64,000 nt of DNA from Ashinkailepas kermadecensis (GCA_034440615.1 JAOTOM010002673.1:15001-79000); one strand, 5' to 3'. Positions 28,126-40,175 are shown, counted from the first letter of the stretch. Notes: generated by a model not told the origin, from the sequence alone. Numbers and translations: made by a program.

Positions 28126-29430
28126 TCCCTCTTTCTGCCCGACACAGCCGCGGTGCCCAGCGGCCGAGGTGCACCCCGATGAGGCGATGCCTACTTCAGG
28201 GCACGTCCTCGGACACTCCGTGACTTCGCCTACGTACCAGAGAACGCCCGTCGCACCCTTCTCACCAGGGGACAAGACTGGTGAAGGTCGCACTCGCCTG
28301 TCATGTCGCTGACCACGTTCCGCAGAGTCGGCACACACGTCACACAGCCGAGCAGTTCTGAAGTCGGCCCCAAGCCGCGTCCATGTACACACTGGGGAGC
28401 CACCCCACCACTGACGTCTGGAAACACGTTCAGCCTCGACAATGTCACAAGCCAGAAGACCTGAACATCTCCGCGGCAACAGACCCAATCCAACGTCCAT
28501 ACTACTTGGAACAAACAACCAACAAATTAAAGAAATCCAACCACCATCGCCCGGCGCGACAAGGCAGGAAGAACTAAGCCACCATCTCTGCTGTGCCTCT
28601 GCCACGTGTGATGGGGCAGGGAGGACGAAGTCACCATATCCGCTGCGCCTCTGCCACATTGGACAGAGCAGGGAGGACGAAGTCGGCATCCCCAATGCGA
28701 GAGGTGTATGGGGCGCCGGAGGTTAACGAGATCATCAGCAGCTGCAGCAGGGGCGCGACTGCTTCCGCGAATTGGCTGTATCGACCTTGCATCGATCCTT
28801 GCCTGCGCAAGTCGTCCTTACGCGGAAGGCAGAGGGACGAGCAAGATCGGTCGGTCAGCGTCGCCGGGACTGCACGCAGCGGCGACCCGCCGCCGCCGCC
28901 ACAGAGACGCATCTGGCCGGCCCGTCGTGTGGCCTCCAACAACGTCGCAGCCGGACCGTACGTCCAATAAGACGGCAGCTGGCCGATGTGGCCGCGGGGA
29001 AACACGGCCAGGGACGGCGCGAGTCGCACTCTGAGCCACGCGACCACTCGACCACGCGGCCACTCGACTCGTTCACCAGCGCGGCAACTGGCGCCCGGCC
29101 GGCGACTGGCGCCCGGCCGGTGCGAGCTGGTCGGGCCGCACGGAACCGGCGTCTATTTCGGTGGCGTTGCAGGTGGACAAATATACGGAGCCGGCGACGG
29201 CACGCGAGCGTCGGCCGTCCTGTGGCCGAAACGCCACCAGCTCCCGGCCCGCCGCTGCCAGGAGGAAAACCTGGCGCACGTGCTGGGAGGAAAGCCCTCT
29301 AGGCGAGACGTGGACGTGTGTGCGTTACTGCTCGCTTGCATCCAAGCCCGAAAGGCCACCGAAAACAATCTTGGCTGCACCCACCGACAGTGAATCGCGA
29401 CCGAACCCCCCCCCCACACAGCGTTACTAC
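28126..29430. other. GC-rich intergenic DNA, no gene recognised
   Basis: About 28560-28720 repeats CTGTGCCTCTGCCACGTG / CTGCGCCTCTGCCACATT phrases with GGGGCAGGGAGGACGAAGTC two to three times (~60-bp degenerate repeat). Elsewhere high GC leaves many frames open on both strands without conserved motifs. Confidence 0.4.
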
Positions 29431-29513
29431 GACATCCCCAATGTTAGTTAGTTATTAGGGCTTTAGGGCGCATCGACTTCATTGGTCATGCAGCGCCCAG
29501 ACATCCCCAATGT
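29431..29513 (-). mobile_element. Solo LINE 3' end, 55 bp, with perfect 14-bp target duplication
   Basis: GACATCCCCAATGT stands at 29431-29444 and again at 29500-29513. Between them, 29445-29499 is only the LINE terminus: on the - strand TGGGCGCTGCATGACC, GCGCCC and CTAATAACTAACTA. The perfect duplication proves insertion as a unit by target-primed reverse transcription. It corresponds base for base to the end of the LINE at 14031-14085 with few changes. Confidence 0.88.
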
Positions 29514-30750
29514 ATTCGGACGAGCTGTGTTGGGCATGGCAACCACCTGAACAGAGCAGCAAGTCCGCACAGATTGATCCCGCCCCGGTGGGCGGGCTGC
29601 AAGGAGTTTGTTGGAGCAAACACGGCCGGAACAGCAGCGACGTAGCGCCACAATGACAACCGGGACAGCTGCATACCACACGACGAGCACCGCACGCGCC
29701 GTGACTTTGTCGGCACGGACACCGTCTCCACGGGTACAACCGTCTGTCGACCGGTCCCCGATGCCAGCACCTCGGGTGGTGCTGCCGGCCGGCGGGCCAA
29801 GCGCGCCGAGGGCGCTACAGCTGTCGCGACTTGCCTCGATTGCGATAGTCACGCGGCGCGCGCGACCGGTGCACTGATACGGACCGACAAACAGCGCGGC
29901 TATCGCGACGCACCCTAGCCGGCTATCGGTCAGCGGGTGGCAGAGGTGCCGGGGACAGACCAACTTAGCGCGCAGCGTCCACGCACCTACGCACAATCTG
30001 CCGCCGCCGCCGGTCGATGACCGCCGGCCGCCAGTCTCGTCGGTGCCGACGGGCCGGCGGCGCGCACGCGGTCGCCGTCGCTTCCGGGCGGCGTCCGCCC
30101 AATTGTCCGGCGTCGGCCGAGGGTGCGGCACCGGCGCCATCGATCCAAGACGACGCCAGCGGCGGTCAACGGCGGGCCGGCCTGCCGGTCGGTCGGTCGC
30201 GGCGACGGCGACGGCGACGGCGACGCGTGGGCGGACGCGCAACAGGCGGTGCCGACGACCCCCAGGACCGCTAGGAGTTCGGCGGACGGCTGGGTGACTC
30301 GGACGACGCCCCACCCACCAGCCACCGACGCGCGAGACATTCAGCTCAGCTTGGTCAAGTGCATAGCCAAGCCGTCCCCACGTGGGCGATGAACACAGAG
30401 TCACTACTCTGCCCGCTTCACCTACATCACCGTCAGCCACTTATTCTTCACGTGAACGCAAAATGCACTGCTTTCAAGCAACACACCACACTTCTCACCA
30501 AAGGACTGCAGTCGCCATACCCATAACGGCACCCACACGTCGGAGCAGACTGGCTGGGCGGGGGAGGGGGCACCTACCTGTGACGTGCTGGACGTCGGCG
30601 AGTCTCCGACGCCGTTCAGCTTGCCTGACGACGGAGGGGTCGTCATCCTTATGAAGTCCAAATTATCTGCAACACACGACCAGGCGTACAGTCAGCCGAC
30701 CGCAGAACGCAGTACAAACAAACAGTACAGTCAGCCATCACAAGTGACAG
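29514..30750. other. Very GC-rich intergenic DNA, no gene recognised
   Basis: A 325-codon open frame on the - strand (29463-30440) and several on the + strand overlap in all phases, as expected for about 68% GC. Arg/Pro/Ala-rich translations have no domain. Possible CpG-island material, but no promoter element was recognised. Confidence 0.4.
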
Positions 30751-31012
30751 AGGACCTGCGTCCCCCGCACACAGAGCAGCCATCACAACCATCACACACA
30801 TCAGGACCTGCGTCCCCCGCACACGGAGCGGCCATCACAACCATCACACACATCAGGACCTGCGTCCCCCGCACACGGAGCGGTCATCACAACCATCACA
30901 CACATCAGGACCTGCGTCCCCCGCACACGGAGCGGCCATCACAACCATCACACACATCAGGACCTGCGTCCCCCGCACACGGAGCAGCCATCACACTCAG
31001 AGGACCTCGGTC
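30751..31012. repeat. 52-bp minisatellite, five units
   Basis: GGACCTGCGTCCCCCGCACAC starts at about 30752, 30803, 30856, 30908 and 30959. Each unit ends in CCATCACAACCATCACACAC. The four central units are nearly identical. Confidence 0.9.
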
Positions 31013-31734
31013 TACCGGCCATGCCGCGTCCACAGCGCAGCCATCACGACCACGTGCACACGCATACACGAACGGGAGAGCACACATGCTGTGTCGGCAG
31101 ACGTGCTGTCAGACAAGACGCCAACTGATTACGTAACGACAGAACCAGGCGCCACACCACGCGGGCCAAGCGTCCGCTGCAGGTCACGACGAATCGCGAG
31201 CCAGCCGAAAGCTCACCATGATATTCAACATCGCCGACATGTGAAAACGTTGTCTACTATAGTTCAATATAGTAGTCCAATCGGCCTCATCGGGACGAAT
31301 GTTCATGAAGATCGACTATAAAGCATGCCATCACCAAAACAATCTTCTCAAAGTCCCGGTAATGCGTATATACCGGTAATATGATCGGAAATGCCTGGAT
31401 CCATCGCGCCTGCCGGACGGCCGGCGAGGTGGTTTGACCACTCTGCGACACAAATCACGAAGGACTGCTACGGGTGATACACCGGGCCTCGTGGGCCCCG
31501 ATGGGCACTGTCGTCGCAGCACGCCGACCCAGGGCCACCTCGACAGTCCCGGCTGCTCCGATGTCAGTGTTGCTCAAGACTGGCCGTGCAAGATGGCGCA
31601 GTAAAAGCACTGCATCATTCGCGTCCTGTAATGGCCGCCGACACGCAGTCAAATTCCCAACTACATCCGCGGTCCGGCGCGCACGCGAGATGCAACCCAA
31701 AACACAGCCAAGCGACGTCCGATACCGAGTCAAG

Positions 31735-32025
31735 GCACTGGGCGGCCCACAACCTAGGTAATGTCACTGGACGGCCCACAGCCTAGGTCACGTCACTGGA
31801 CAGCCCACAGTCTGGGTCATGTCACTGGACAGCCCACAGCCTGGGTTACGTTCCACTGGACAGCCCACAGTCTAGGTCACGGCACTGGACAGTCCACAGC
31901 CCGTGTCGCGGCACTGAACAGTCCACAGCCTGGGTCACCGCACTGGACAGTCCACAGCCTGGGCCACGTCACTGGACAGCCCACAGGACAGGTCAGAGCT
32001 CCGGACAGTCACGGATTAGGTCACC
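31735..32025. repeat. 29-bp minisatellite, about ten units
   Basis: CACTGGACAGCCCACAGCCT followed by GGGTCACGT recurs every 28-30 bases. Copies become more diverged at both edges. Confidence 0.9.
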
Positions 32026-32529
32026 GACCTGGGCCGTCACGGACCAAGTCAGAAAGGACACTGGACGCCGTCTGAGGTCCACGAGTCAGGGCACGAGAAC
32101 AACGCACGACCGCACAGGTCGGCTCGCAAACTCACGGAATGGCGACCGTGGGAGGGCGACGACAGTCAAACTTGTCAGTCGGAGCCGAACTGGCGGAAAA
32201 CTGCCGCCCGAAATGGACATCAATTCCAAATTGAATTGAAGACACGTCTCGTTCAAGAGGTGCCTCTCCAGACATATGTGCATGCGAGTCATCCTGAGAA
32301 TGCCATGCTGGAGGGTCACATGTCCTATTTGCATGCTGCGAATTGCAGGGCCGGCCACGAAATGCCAGCCGCCGTGTCGGCTACGATCGAAGGGGCCGCA
32401 GCAGACCCCGGTACGGAGCGTTGCCGCAAACTCGTCACGGCTGGGCGTAGACGGGCCGCTGCGCCCGGCGTCACGCGATTTCGGCCGGACCCCGCACCAT
32501 ATCGAGCGCCAGCACTGATACCTAGCCGC

Positions 32530-32825
32530 CAGCATACACACCAGACAACCGGAGCAGGGAGCCGGCCGGTACATAACCAGACAACCGGAGCAGAGAGCCG
32601 GCCAGCACATAACCAGACAACCGGAGCAGAGAGCCGGCCAGCACATAACCAGACAACCGGAGCAGAGAGCCGGCCAGCACATAACCAGACAACCGGAGCA
32701 GAGACCCACCGGCCAGCACATAACCAGACAACCGGAGCAGAGACCCACCGGCCAGCACATAACCAGACAACCGGAGCAGAGACCCGGCCAGCACACAACC
32801 AGACAACGGGAGCCGAGTGCCGGGC
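32530..32825. repeat. 36-bp minisatellite, eight units
   Basis: ACAACCGGAGCAGAGAGCCG followed by GCCAGCACATAACCAG recurs at 32581, 32617 and 32653, then with a 39-base variant carrying ACCCACCGG. Confidence 0.92.
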
Positions 32826-33044
32826 CAGACGCCGCCCGGGCACACATCCAACGCAGACACCGCACACATACCGGGTCAACGTCATGAAATTCGGAAATGT
32901 ACGTGGGAACCAACACCCAACAAACTCATGACCTGCAGAGTTTTGACTCTTGAATCGCTTTCCACGACACTTACAAAATTCAACTGTAGCAATGGTTACC
33001 TTTTCAGCATACCAGATCCCTGACATTGATATCACAGTTTCGCG

Positions 33045-33080
33045 AATGATCAAAACTGGTCGAAGCGCCCTAAAGCCCCC
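33045..33080 (+). mobile_element. Solo LINE-tail fragment, diverged subfamily, opposite orientation
   Basis: GATCAAAACTGGTCGAAGCG followed by CCCTAAAGCCC is the reverse complement of the GGGCGCTTCGACC-type tails at 17222-17292 and 56625-56664. No duplication was identified. Confidence 0.5.
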
Positions 33081-33249
33081 AGATATAGTGTTGCGAAGAT
33101 GCAATATTCACACATGAACATAATCATTCGCTTGTAATATTGATAAATTATTTTCATGTCACCACGGGCTTCGAATTATTCGCCCACAACACACCACTGT
33201 TCGAAAAAAAACCTGAACACTGCACTAGGTACCAAACATAACGCATACC

Positions 33250-33405
33250 GCGCACCGAACCAGATACATACCGGGGGGCGACACCGGACACATACCAGAC
33301 ACCGAACCAAATATATACCAGACAGGACACATACCGGGCACCAAACCAAATACATACGGGGCACCGACACCGGACGCATGCCGAGCACAGACACTGACCA
33401 CATAT
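33250..33405. repeat. ~22-bp degenerate array (ACATACCGG/ACACCGAACCA)
   Basis: Phrases of the type GCACCGAACCAGATACATAC and GACACCGGACACATACC alternate irregularly seven to eight times. Confidence 0.7.
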
Positions 33406-33474
33406 GTTGGACATAGCGGACACAGAAGGTGCAGGGCACCAGGTCACATCACTACCGGACTCCATGATAGGACA

Positions 33475-33725
33475 CCACCCAGACACCCGGGTCAGCTGAC
33501 AGACAAAGCAACAGCTGACCAGCACAACACCAGACCCGCGGTCAGTCACCCGTCAACCCCACCCAGACACCCGAGTCAGCTGACAGACAAAGCAACAGCT
33601 GACCAGCACAACACCAGACCCGCGGTCAGTCACCCGTCAACCCCACCCAGACACCCGAGTCAGCTGACAGCCGCAACAGCTGACCAGCAGCACAACACCA
33701 GACCCACAGTCAGTCATCCGTCAAA
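33475..33725. repeat. 84-bp tandem repeat, three units
   Basis: AGACACCCGGGTCAGCTGAC starts at 33481, AGACACCCGAGTCAGCTGAC at 33565 and at 33649, exactly 84 bases apart. Units 1 and 2 are almost identical; unit 3 has small indels. Confidence 0.92.
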
Positions 33726-34044
33726 CAACCCATCCAAGGATGCCCAGCCATGATGCCAAATCGCGCGGCTCCTCACGCCAGCCGGCCGGATCTGCTCCGC
33801 ATCACTGTCCGACACGCGGCTAGCCCGCACGGCGTACACGTCCACGGCGTGCACGCCCACATCGCGGACGTTCGCCGCCCGTCCGCACAACTCAAGCATA
33901 AAATCACCTTTTCAAAATCGGACCTTTCGCAAGTTGGACAGCGCGCTCTTGGCCAACGCGGCCCGGTCGGCCGATTGCTTCAGCGTCGCAGATGCTGCCG
34001 ACGTGGCCGGCCGGCGACAGCTCGACACGCTCATCTGTCACAAC

Positions 34045-34435
34045 CGCCGCGGCACCAGCCACACGGCGCCCGTCACAGGCCACCATGGCGCCACCAGACC
34101 GACACAGGTCACCATGGCGGCACCAGCCACACGGCGCCCGTCACAGGCCACCAGACCGACACAGGCCACCCTGACGTCACCAGCCACACGGCGCCCGTCA
34201 CAGGCCACCATGGCGGCACCAGCCACACGGCGCCCGTCACAGGCCACCCTGACGTCACCAGCCACACGGCGCCCGTCACAGGCCACCAGACCGACACAGG
34301 CCACCATGGCGCCACCAGACCGACACAGGTCACCATGGCGGCACCAGCCACACGGCGCCCGTCACAGGCCACCAGACCGACACAGGCCACCCTGACGTCA
34401 CCAGTCACTCTGACGTCACCGGACCGCCAGCGGAC
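34045..34435. repeat. Composite minisatellite (~36-bp higher-order units)
   Basis: CCAGCCACACGGCGCCCGTC followed by ACAGGCCACC recurs about seven times. It is separated by either ATGGCGGCA or CTGACGTCA modules, with CAGACCGACACAGG as a second module. The shuffled order shows unequal exchange between modules. Confidence 0.9.
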
Positions 34436-35000
34436 GAAGTGACCTGATGAGGCCGCGGCCGCCACAGGTCACCCTGGCGTGACAATGAACTGCTCCGTGA
34501 TAAAGTGTCCAAGGTTCACTGGAAAGTGCAAACAGATTCTGAAAATTCATACTTGATGCTTATTTGGGATTTAATTTTCCTTCCATGGCTTGGATAATGT
34601 CGCGATCTCACAGTGCGAGTCACTTTCCCACCATTGACTTTGTAACGATGTAACTAATTAATACTTTAGCTACCACCCCATTGTGCCACGCATCAGTTTT
34701 AGGCCAGTAGCTTTATCCGTAAGTTGGGTTTCCTCTGTTGACAAGTTGAGCACATGAGGAAATAAATTCGGAAAAACGCAATAAACAAAAACCGACTCTA
34801 AGATACAGAAGTGCAAGGGTAGGATCAGGAGAATGCATGCCCGAAGCCCTTTTCCGACCGATGCCTACAACAGCCTTAAATTGTAGAAGACTGCGCAATT
34901 CCTTTCCTCCCCTTCCCGTTCAAAGCCGTTTTCAGGTCACGCTCTTTATCAGCAAATATTTCCACCCACAAACTTGACGGTCGGTCCAACGCCGCTGCAC
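34436..35000. other. AT-richer spacer before a possible promoter
   Basis: No coding, tRNA or repeat signal recognised. Confidence 0.4.
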
Positions 35001-35032
35001 TATAAATAAGTGCCGAGATCAGAACCATCGCA
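35001..35032 (+). promoter_or_regulatory. Candidate TATA core promoter
   Basis: TATAAATA at 35001-35008 is followed about 27 bases later by GATCAGAACC, which resembles an arthropod initiator (TCA+1). A 5' UTR of about 45 bases would lead to the ATG at 35076. Spacing is textbook, but there is no conserved downstream protein to confirm it. Confidence 0.35.
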
Positions 35033-35075
35033 AGCTTGCTTCACCTGAGCTGTCGGTCATCAACATTTACTGGAG

Positions 35076-35360
35076 ATGCCTGTCTACCGGCACAGGCACA
35101 GTGCAATCCACACCGCAGCTTCAGTATACAGCGCAACATCCATGGTAGCCACGGTGCAGCACATTTCCCAACAGTTGCTGATCCATGAAGTCCGAGCAAC
35201 TTTATCTCAGTGGTGCAGTGTAGGTTTTCCAACCACTACCGGTCCATTAACTCTGAACAGCACGGCCCGCAGTAGCAGGTCGAAAGGACGCGCAGTGCTT
35301 CGTTTATGTTGGCTGCCGGCGCGAAATCCCAGCCCATACACATCACAGACGCTGGCGTGA
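35076..35360 (+). CDS. Small hypothetical ORF downstream of the TATA box
   Basis: 94 codons from ATG (MPVYRHRHSAIHTAASVYSA) to TGA. It has no signal peptide, transmembrane segment or domain that I recognise. The only reason to list it is its position just after a well-spaced TATA/initiator pair. It may instead be cut short by a splice donor (for example TCCATG|GTAGCC near 35143) and be only a first exon. Confidence 0.18.
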   Translation: MPVYRHRHSAIHTAASVYSATSMVATVQHISQQLLIHEVRATLSQWCSVGFPTTTGPLTLNSTARSSRSKGRAVLRLCWLPARNPSPYTSQTLA

Positions 35361-35369
35361 CCGCCGGCA

Positions 35370-36430
35370 TGGGCGGTTAGCGCACCGGAGTCGCGCCACA
35401 TCAGCCGCAGTTGCCGGGTCACAGCAGAGTGACACTGGTTCCCGCGTGCGTCCCGTGACGTCATCAGTAAACAGGGCGCGCGCGCGCGCGCTCCCACCGC
35501 GTGCGGTCGACACACAGCGCAGTGACGCCGCTGCCCGCTCACTTTCACCGGCCCCGGCCGCGGCCCAATTACACACACACCGGGCCGTGTGGCAACGGCA
35601 GAGTCTGCGGCCCGGCCCGGCCCGGCCCGGCCCGGCCGGTCCAGTGGGTGGCCGCCGCGCGCGCGTCACCGCCGCCCAAAGGTCACGCCCACGTCGCGCC
35701 GCGACGGCCACGCACCTCGGCCGGCCGGTCCGACCGGCAGCTCGGACCGGGCGCGCGTTGCACAACGATCTGCCGGCGCGTCGGCTCTCGTGGTCAGTCC
35801 AAGGTCAGAGAGTAGTCATTGGTAAACACTCCGACTGGATGAGTGGCGAGCGGCCGGCGCCGACCCGACCTGGCGCCTCCAGCCGTGCGACGCCGGCCAA
35901 GGCCGCGCCGCGCCACCGACCTGACCTCCGTGGGAACGACGCGTGACCGGCCGTCACAGGTCACGCCCAGTGACCAGACAGGGTCAGCGTGGCGGGGGCG
36001 GTCGGCCGCTCGTGAGTCGCAGCGGCCGTGACGGACAGCTCGGAGACAGACCGTCGTGCTACACACGAGACGCAGAGTCACGGAGACTGCCTGCCCGCTC
36101 AACCGGTGACCCTTGCCGGAATCATGACCTAAGGCGACCGATGCCGGGGCAACAAGGTCGCGCACCACCACCCACGGTGGCCTCGCGGTCGCCCGCGCCC
36201 GCCGCACCCGGTCCGACAGCTTTCAAGGTCAAGGGAACAAAGCGGCCGGCGATGCGGTGGTCTGACCGGCCAGGCCCCGTGCCCACACGACACGACTCAA
36301 CACGGGCCGGCGCGGACCCGCTCCGGCACACGTCCGAGCTGGACACAAATGGACAGACAGCACGGCCCCGGTCTGAAAATCCACAACACGTCTCGGAGTG
36401 CCGAGCCGACTTAGACACACACACTGAATG
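35370..36430. other. CpG-rich block
   Basis: Dense CG dinucleotides, a GCGCGC run near 35477 and a GGCCC pentanucleotide repeat at about 35609-35638. It might be a promoter-associated CpG-rich region for either strand. No coding sequence is supported. Confidence 0.4.
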
Positions 36431-38045
36431 TTGATAGGCAGAGGTAGTAGCGATGGACAGGAATACTCCCGGCATGGCGATGAAAAAGAGCAAAGGAACG
36501 ATTAATTGCCACGCCCGAGATATCTCCGAAGGCGAAATATTTTGAGGCAGATATTTCCTCAGACCGAGCAGTACAAAACCAATTGGGGATACTTTCATAT
36601 GATAGCTGTAGTGTTACCCAATTATTGAAGTCAATTCCCAGGATCCCATGGCAGCACTACGACGGCCTTACAAATGATGTTAGGCCGTTATAAACAATTA
36701 CTCCGCAACAGTCAATTAATTTGTGGGACGATATTTGCTTGTAGCAGAGGCGAAATTCGCTAAGTTATGGGGATGGATTTTGGTTTTCCGCCACGCCAAT
36801 TGGAGACTTACATGGGTGTTCGGGAATAACTAGTCATCAGCTACAACGCCTTGCAAGACAACCTAGCCTGAAAACACGAGAAAGCTGTACAACGAACGGC
36901 TTCCACCTATTCATGCAAGTCGAGCCGCTGAAGCAGTCAATACTGGCCGAAGCAGAAGCGGGACCCTAACCAAGTAATAAAATAGTGGCGAGGTCGGCAT
37001 TGCACGCTACTTAGCCACCATACCTTCCTTCAGAATCGGCCCACATTGGAGACCGTGTGGTGGTTAGCGATCGACCGATCCAAAGACGGGAACCAAACTA
37101 AGAACATTTGAAAATCGGTGCCGCTAACGCTCATTACAAGCATTTCCATCCGTTCGGCTAAAGTCTCCAATGTCTAGCTGCATCTAAAAGGTAAACAAAG
37201 ACTAAACAGTTTGAAAGGTTGGCTAACCAGGCACCACGAGCTCTCGTTGCGCAATTATGTCGGGCCAACAAAACACAAACAGGCAGCATAGAGCCCGACC
37301 AGTCGTGATAACACAGCCGTCAGCCTTTCGACTGGGCACCGCTGGCTGCTGACCGGTGCTGACAAGGCTCACCTACTTCGGTCAGCACTGTCAGCGCCTT
37401 ACGAAAACAACCACTGAGCCACTTCGACCAGTGCCCAGCAACTCGGCTTACACTGCGCTTTTACAGTGGACGTGGGATATTGAGCAGGAAAGGCCAGTAT
37501 TGAGCATTCGAGAGTGGCCTGGCCAGGCCGGTATCGAGCACTACAATGCCAAACAGGAAGGTCGGTGCTAAGCACTACGCAATATCCAGCTGACCAGGCC
37601 GGCAGCGGGGCGATGCGATGCACGCAAGGGTCCAAGAGCTAGTCGTAATGACCAATACTCGGAAAAGCACGCTTTTACGTACCACTGCATCCAATGTTGA
37701 TACGAGCGGTTCAAAGCATTGCGACCTCCTGCACAGGGCCTTCAGTTTACGGGCAGGATCCAACCCCAAGGGGGAAGGAACGATTGCTGCATCACAGGAG
37801 TAACGGCTCGGTGGGGCCCGGACCTCGGGGGTCCCAGCGGTGGCGATGGCGACGGACTTGCCACTGGGTGTTGTTTACGGCTTCAGGGGTTGGTAGACAC
37901 CAAGGGCGGATCCAGAATTGGAAAAGGGGCGGAAGGCTTCCTGGCACACCCCTCCACACATTTTTATCCACCATTTGGCTGGTTCAATGCAAGTCCTAAA
38001 ATGGTCGTCAGCATTATGAGTTACGCCGCCGAGAACGCCAGTATT
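36431..38045. other. Intergenic, no gene recognised
   Basis: Mostly AT-rich. Around 37905, GGGCGGATCCAGAATTGG resembles the hAT-like terminal repeat at 12895-13186 and may be a decayed end. No other structure seen. Confidence 0.4.
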
Positions 38046-38210
38046 TTGGTTGGTTATTAGGTTTTACGACACGTCGACAGTTGAGTCATGTGTAGCATCG
38101 CCAATCTCTCACGCCGATTGTCCGCGGGAGAAGAGTAGCGACAGATGAGACTCGAACCAACAATCTTTCGATTGTGAGACGGGCAACTTACCCCTAGACT
38201 ACTCGTCCCC
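38046..38210 (-). mobile_element. SINE with Val(CAC)-like tRNA head
   Basis: On the - strand GGGGACGAGTAGTCTAGGGG, loop CTCACAA, CGAAAGATTGTTGGTTCGAG, the shared body (TCTCACGCCGATTG on +), and the 3' tail AAAACCTAATAACCAACCAA. The tail closely resembles the LINE terminus CCTAATAACTAACT. Flanks ACGCCAGTAT and ACGCCTAGCA may be a diverged duplication. Confidence 0.8.
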
Positions 38211-39189
38211 ACGCCTAGCATGTCATCTTTCTGAAAAGGTGTAGCAGGCTAAACCCTGATAGCCAAGTGCTCACCGAAACATTGGTTCAATTTCTCAACT
38301 AACCACTGCAGGCACCTCACCTACCTGAACAGCAAAAAGCGTTATGTTCACTGGGACCTCTAGATAAAGCTGGCTGTCACCGGCTTCAGACAAGCCACTG
38401 GAACGCCGCACGTCTGTCCAGGATGCTGACATTCCTGCAATTTGCATGTCAACTTGAGACCCATGACGTCATTAGAGCATCGATACAAAATTAGTCCGAC
38501 TCAATCAAGATTGCCTGACAGATGAGTAGTCAAAACACATTGGCAATTCGGTATAGCTTCGATCTTGGCATTTAAAAAAAGACTTCAAGTATACAATATA
38601 ATTCCGGTATATTTTTTGTGTTGCTACAAAAGGCTGGCAGAGGCTTTGCTACATTCAAGCGAAATGGAGCAGGAAGTATCCTTGGGGCAGACATTGAGGC
38701 TTGATGCCTACGGCAGCAGAGGTTGGAGAATGCCGACTGCGTCTCACCTCGAGATAAACTGACGGGATGACCAGACATGTAAAGAGCCTTGGCTCAGTCT
38801 AACTTGATTAACCTTGCCAGTCTTTCCTTTGCCTTGTCGCGCAGGAAGAGAATGCCACAAACACGCTAGGAATGGATCAAGCGAGGCGACGAAATTGTAT
38901 CCGTATTTGTAGAGAACAATCGGAAAAGAAAGGCATTGTTTCATCGGTATGTGATACGAGGACAAATATGCATCTCATTTCCCGACACAACAGAAATTGG
39001 AAGACTGCTTGCAGCACACTTATATCTCAGCTAATGGAAGATCGTGCTTCATGAAAGAGGCGGGGGCGAGCAAAGGCGACCACTGAATACGAAATATAAC
39101 ATCCACATCAACACAGCCATCCCAGCCAATTGAAGTAGTGACACGATCAAAGTAGTTTAAAACCACTGGCGAAAAAGAACCTTGGGTCA
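38211..39189. other. Intergenic, no gene recognised
   Basis: AT-rich single-copy sequence with no coding or structural signal. Confidence 0.4.
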
Positions 39190-39332
39190 CTCGACTGTTA
39201 CGACTAATTCAACTACTAGGTCATATAGCGTCGACAACATCTCACGCCGATTGGTCGCGGGTTGACTCAGTTATCCAGCCGGTTGTAGGATTCGAACCCA
39301 CTACGCCAACGCCTTACCGACGAGCCACCACA
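39190..39332 (-). mobile_element. SINE, Lys-type head (degraded), shared body
   Basis: On the - strand GTGGCTCGTCGGTAAGGCG and GTGGGTTCGAATCCTAC (B box). Then comes the body, whose + strand reads ATCTCACGCCGATTGGTCGC. The region between A and B boxes has lost several bases, including much of the anticodon arm. The adjacent CACCACAACACACTGGTG repeat at 39327-39375 abuts its 5' end. Confidence 0.65.
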
Positions 39333-39862
39333 ACACACTGGTGTTGTGGTGTGGTGACCCCCCCCAAACACACTGGTGGGTTTGACAAAACAGCGCGTTC
39401 GTAAGCTGAGCACACTCGGCTCGAATGGTGCTTCGGAGAGTTGGCGACCACTGCGCCGTTCGACCACAACGACTCCTGTGTCCACCGACCGCGACCACGC
39501 GTCGACGGACAGCCTCACCGACGAGGTACAGAAAACTGCCCAGGCCATTGGTTGGCATTGTCAACTGCTCTAACCAGTTACTGGCTGCGTGTGACGACTG
39601 CCCGCGGGCAACCTGCCGGCCTTGGCTTTGGTTGGCTCAGTCCGCCAGGAAGCGTGACGCCAGCGGACCGGACGAAAAGCGCAAACCAGCGTAAAACACC
39701 AGATAAGGCTTCCTGCCCAGCAACGTACAACACCGGACCTGAAGGGAAAGCACCGGACGCGACACAGGTCAGAGTACAGAACCTGGCAGCACGGGACTTT
39801 TGCCAGACAGGTCAGGCTACGGCTCCGGGCCGAACGGGGCTGCGACACAGGCCAGGGTGCTT

Positions 39863-39913
39863 GTTTATTAGGTTTTTTTGGGTGCATCAACCCCACTTGT
39901 GTTACTTTGCTGG
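39863..39913 (-). mobile_element. Solo LINE-tail fragment
   Basis: TTGTTTATTAGGTTTTTTTGG followed by GTGCATCAACCCCA on the + strand resembles the LINE terminus (TTAGTTATTAGGGTTT, GCGCATCAAC). GGCCAGGGT flanks it on both sides, a possible 9-bp duplication. Confidence 0.45.
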
Positions 39914-40175
39914 CCAGGGTACAACATCCAACCAGATGAAGGTGCGATGCTGCACCGCGAGAAGGACGCCGGTCACAGGACTAAAGCGGCTGCCAGTGTG
40001 GCGCCACCGACGGCCCTCGTCGGTGGTCCTCGGTCGCCAGACCAGCCCAGCCGGCCATGGGGATCGGCCCCGCCCGGCTCAGCCGAGACCGACACGCCCC
40101 AGGCCACGCTGACGGCGGGTAGTCGGAGCCCCAGCCAGGTACCCGCTCATCCAGATCAGCTGGGGAATGCCCCCC

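Noticed and set aside
29463..30440. A 325-codon Arg/Ala-rich - strand gene
   Set aside because: Overlapping frames on both strands are open because of base composition; no domain or conserved motif is present.
24605..34435. CRISPR-like arrays, suggested by regular repeats
   Set aside because: Units are contiguous tandem repeats without unique spacers, and the DNA is clearly eukaryotic.
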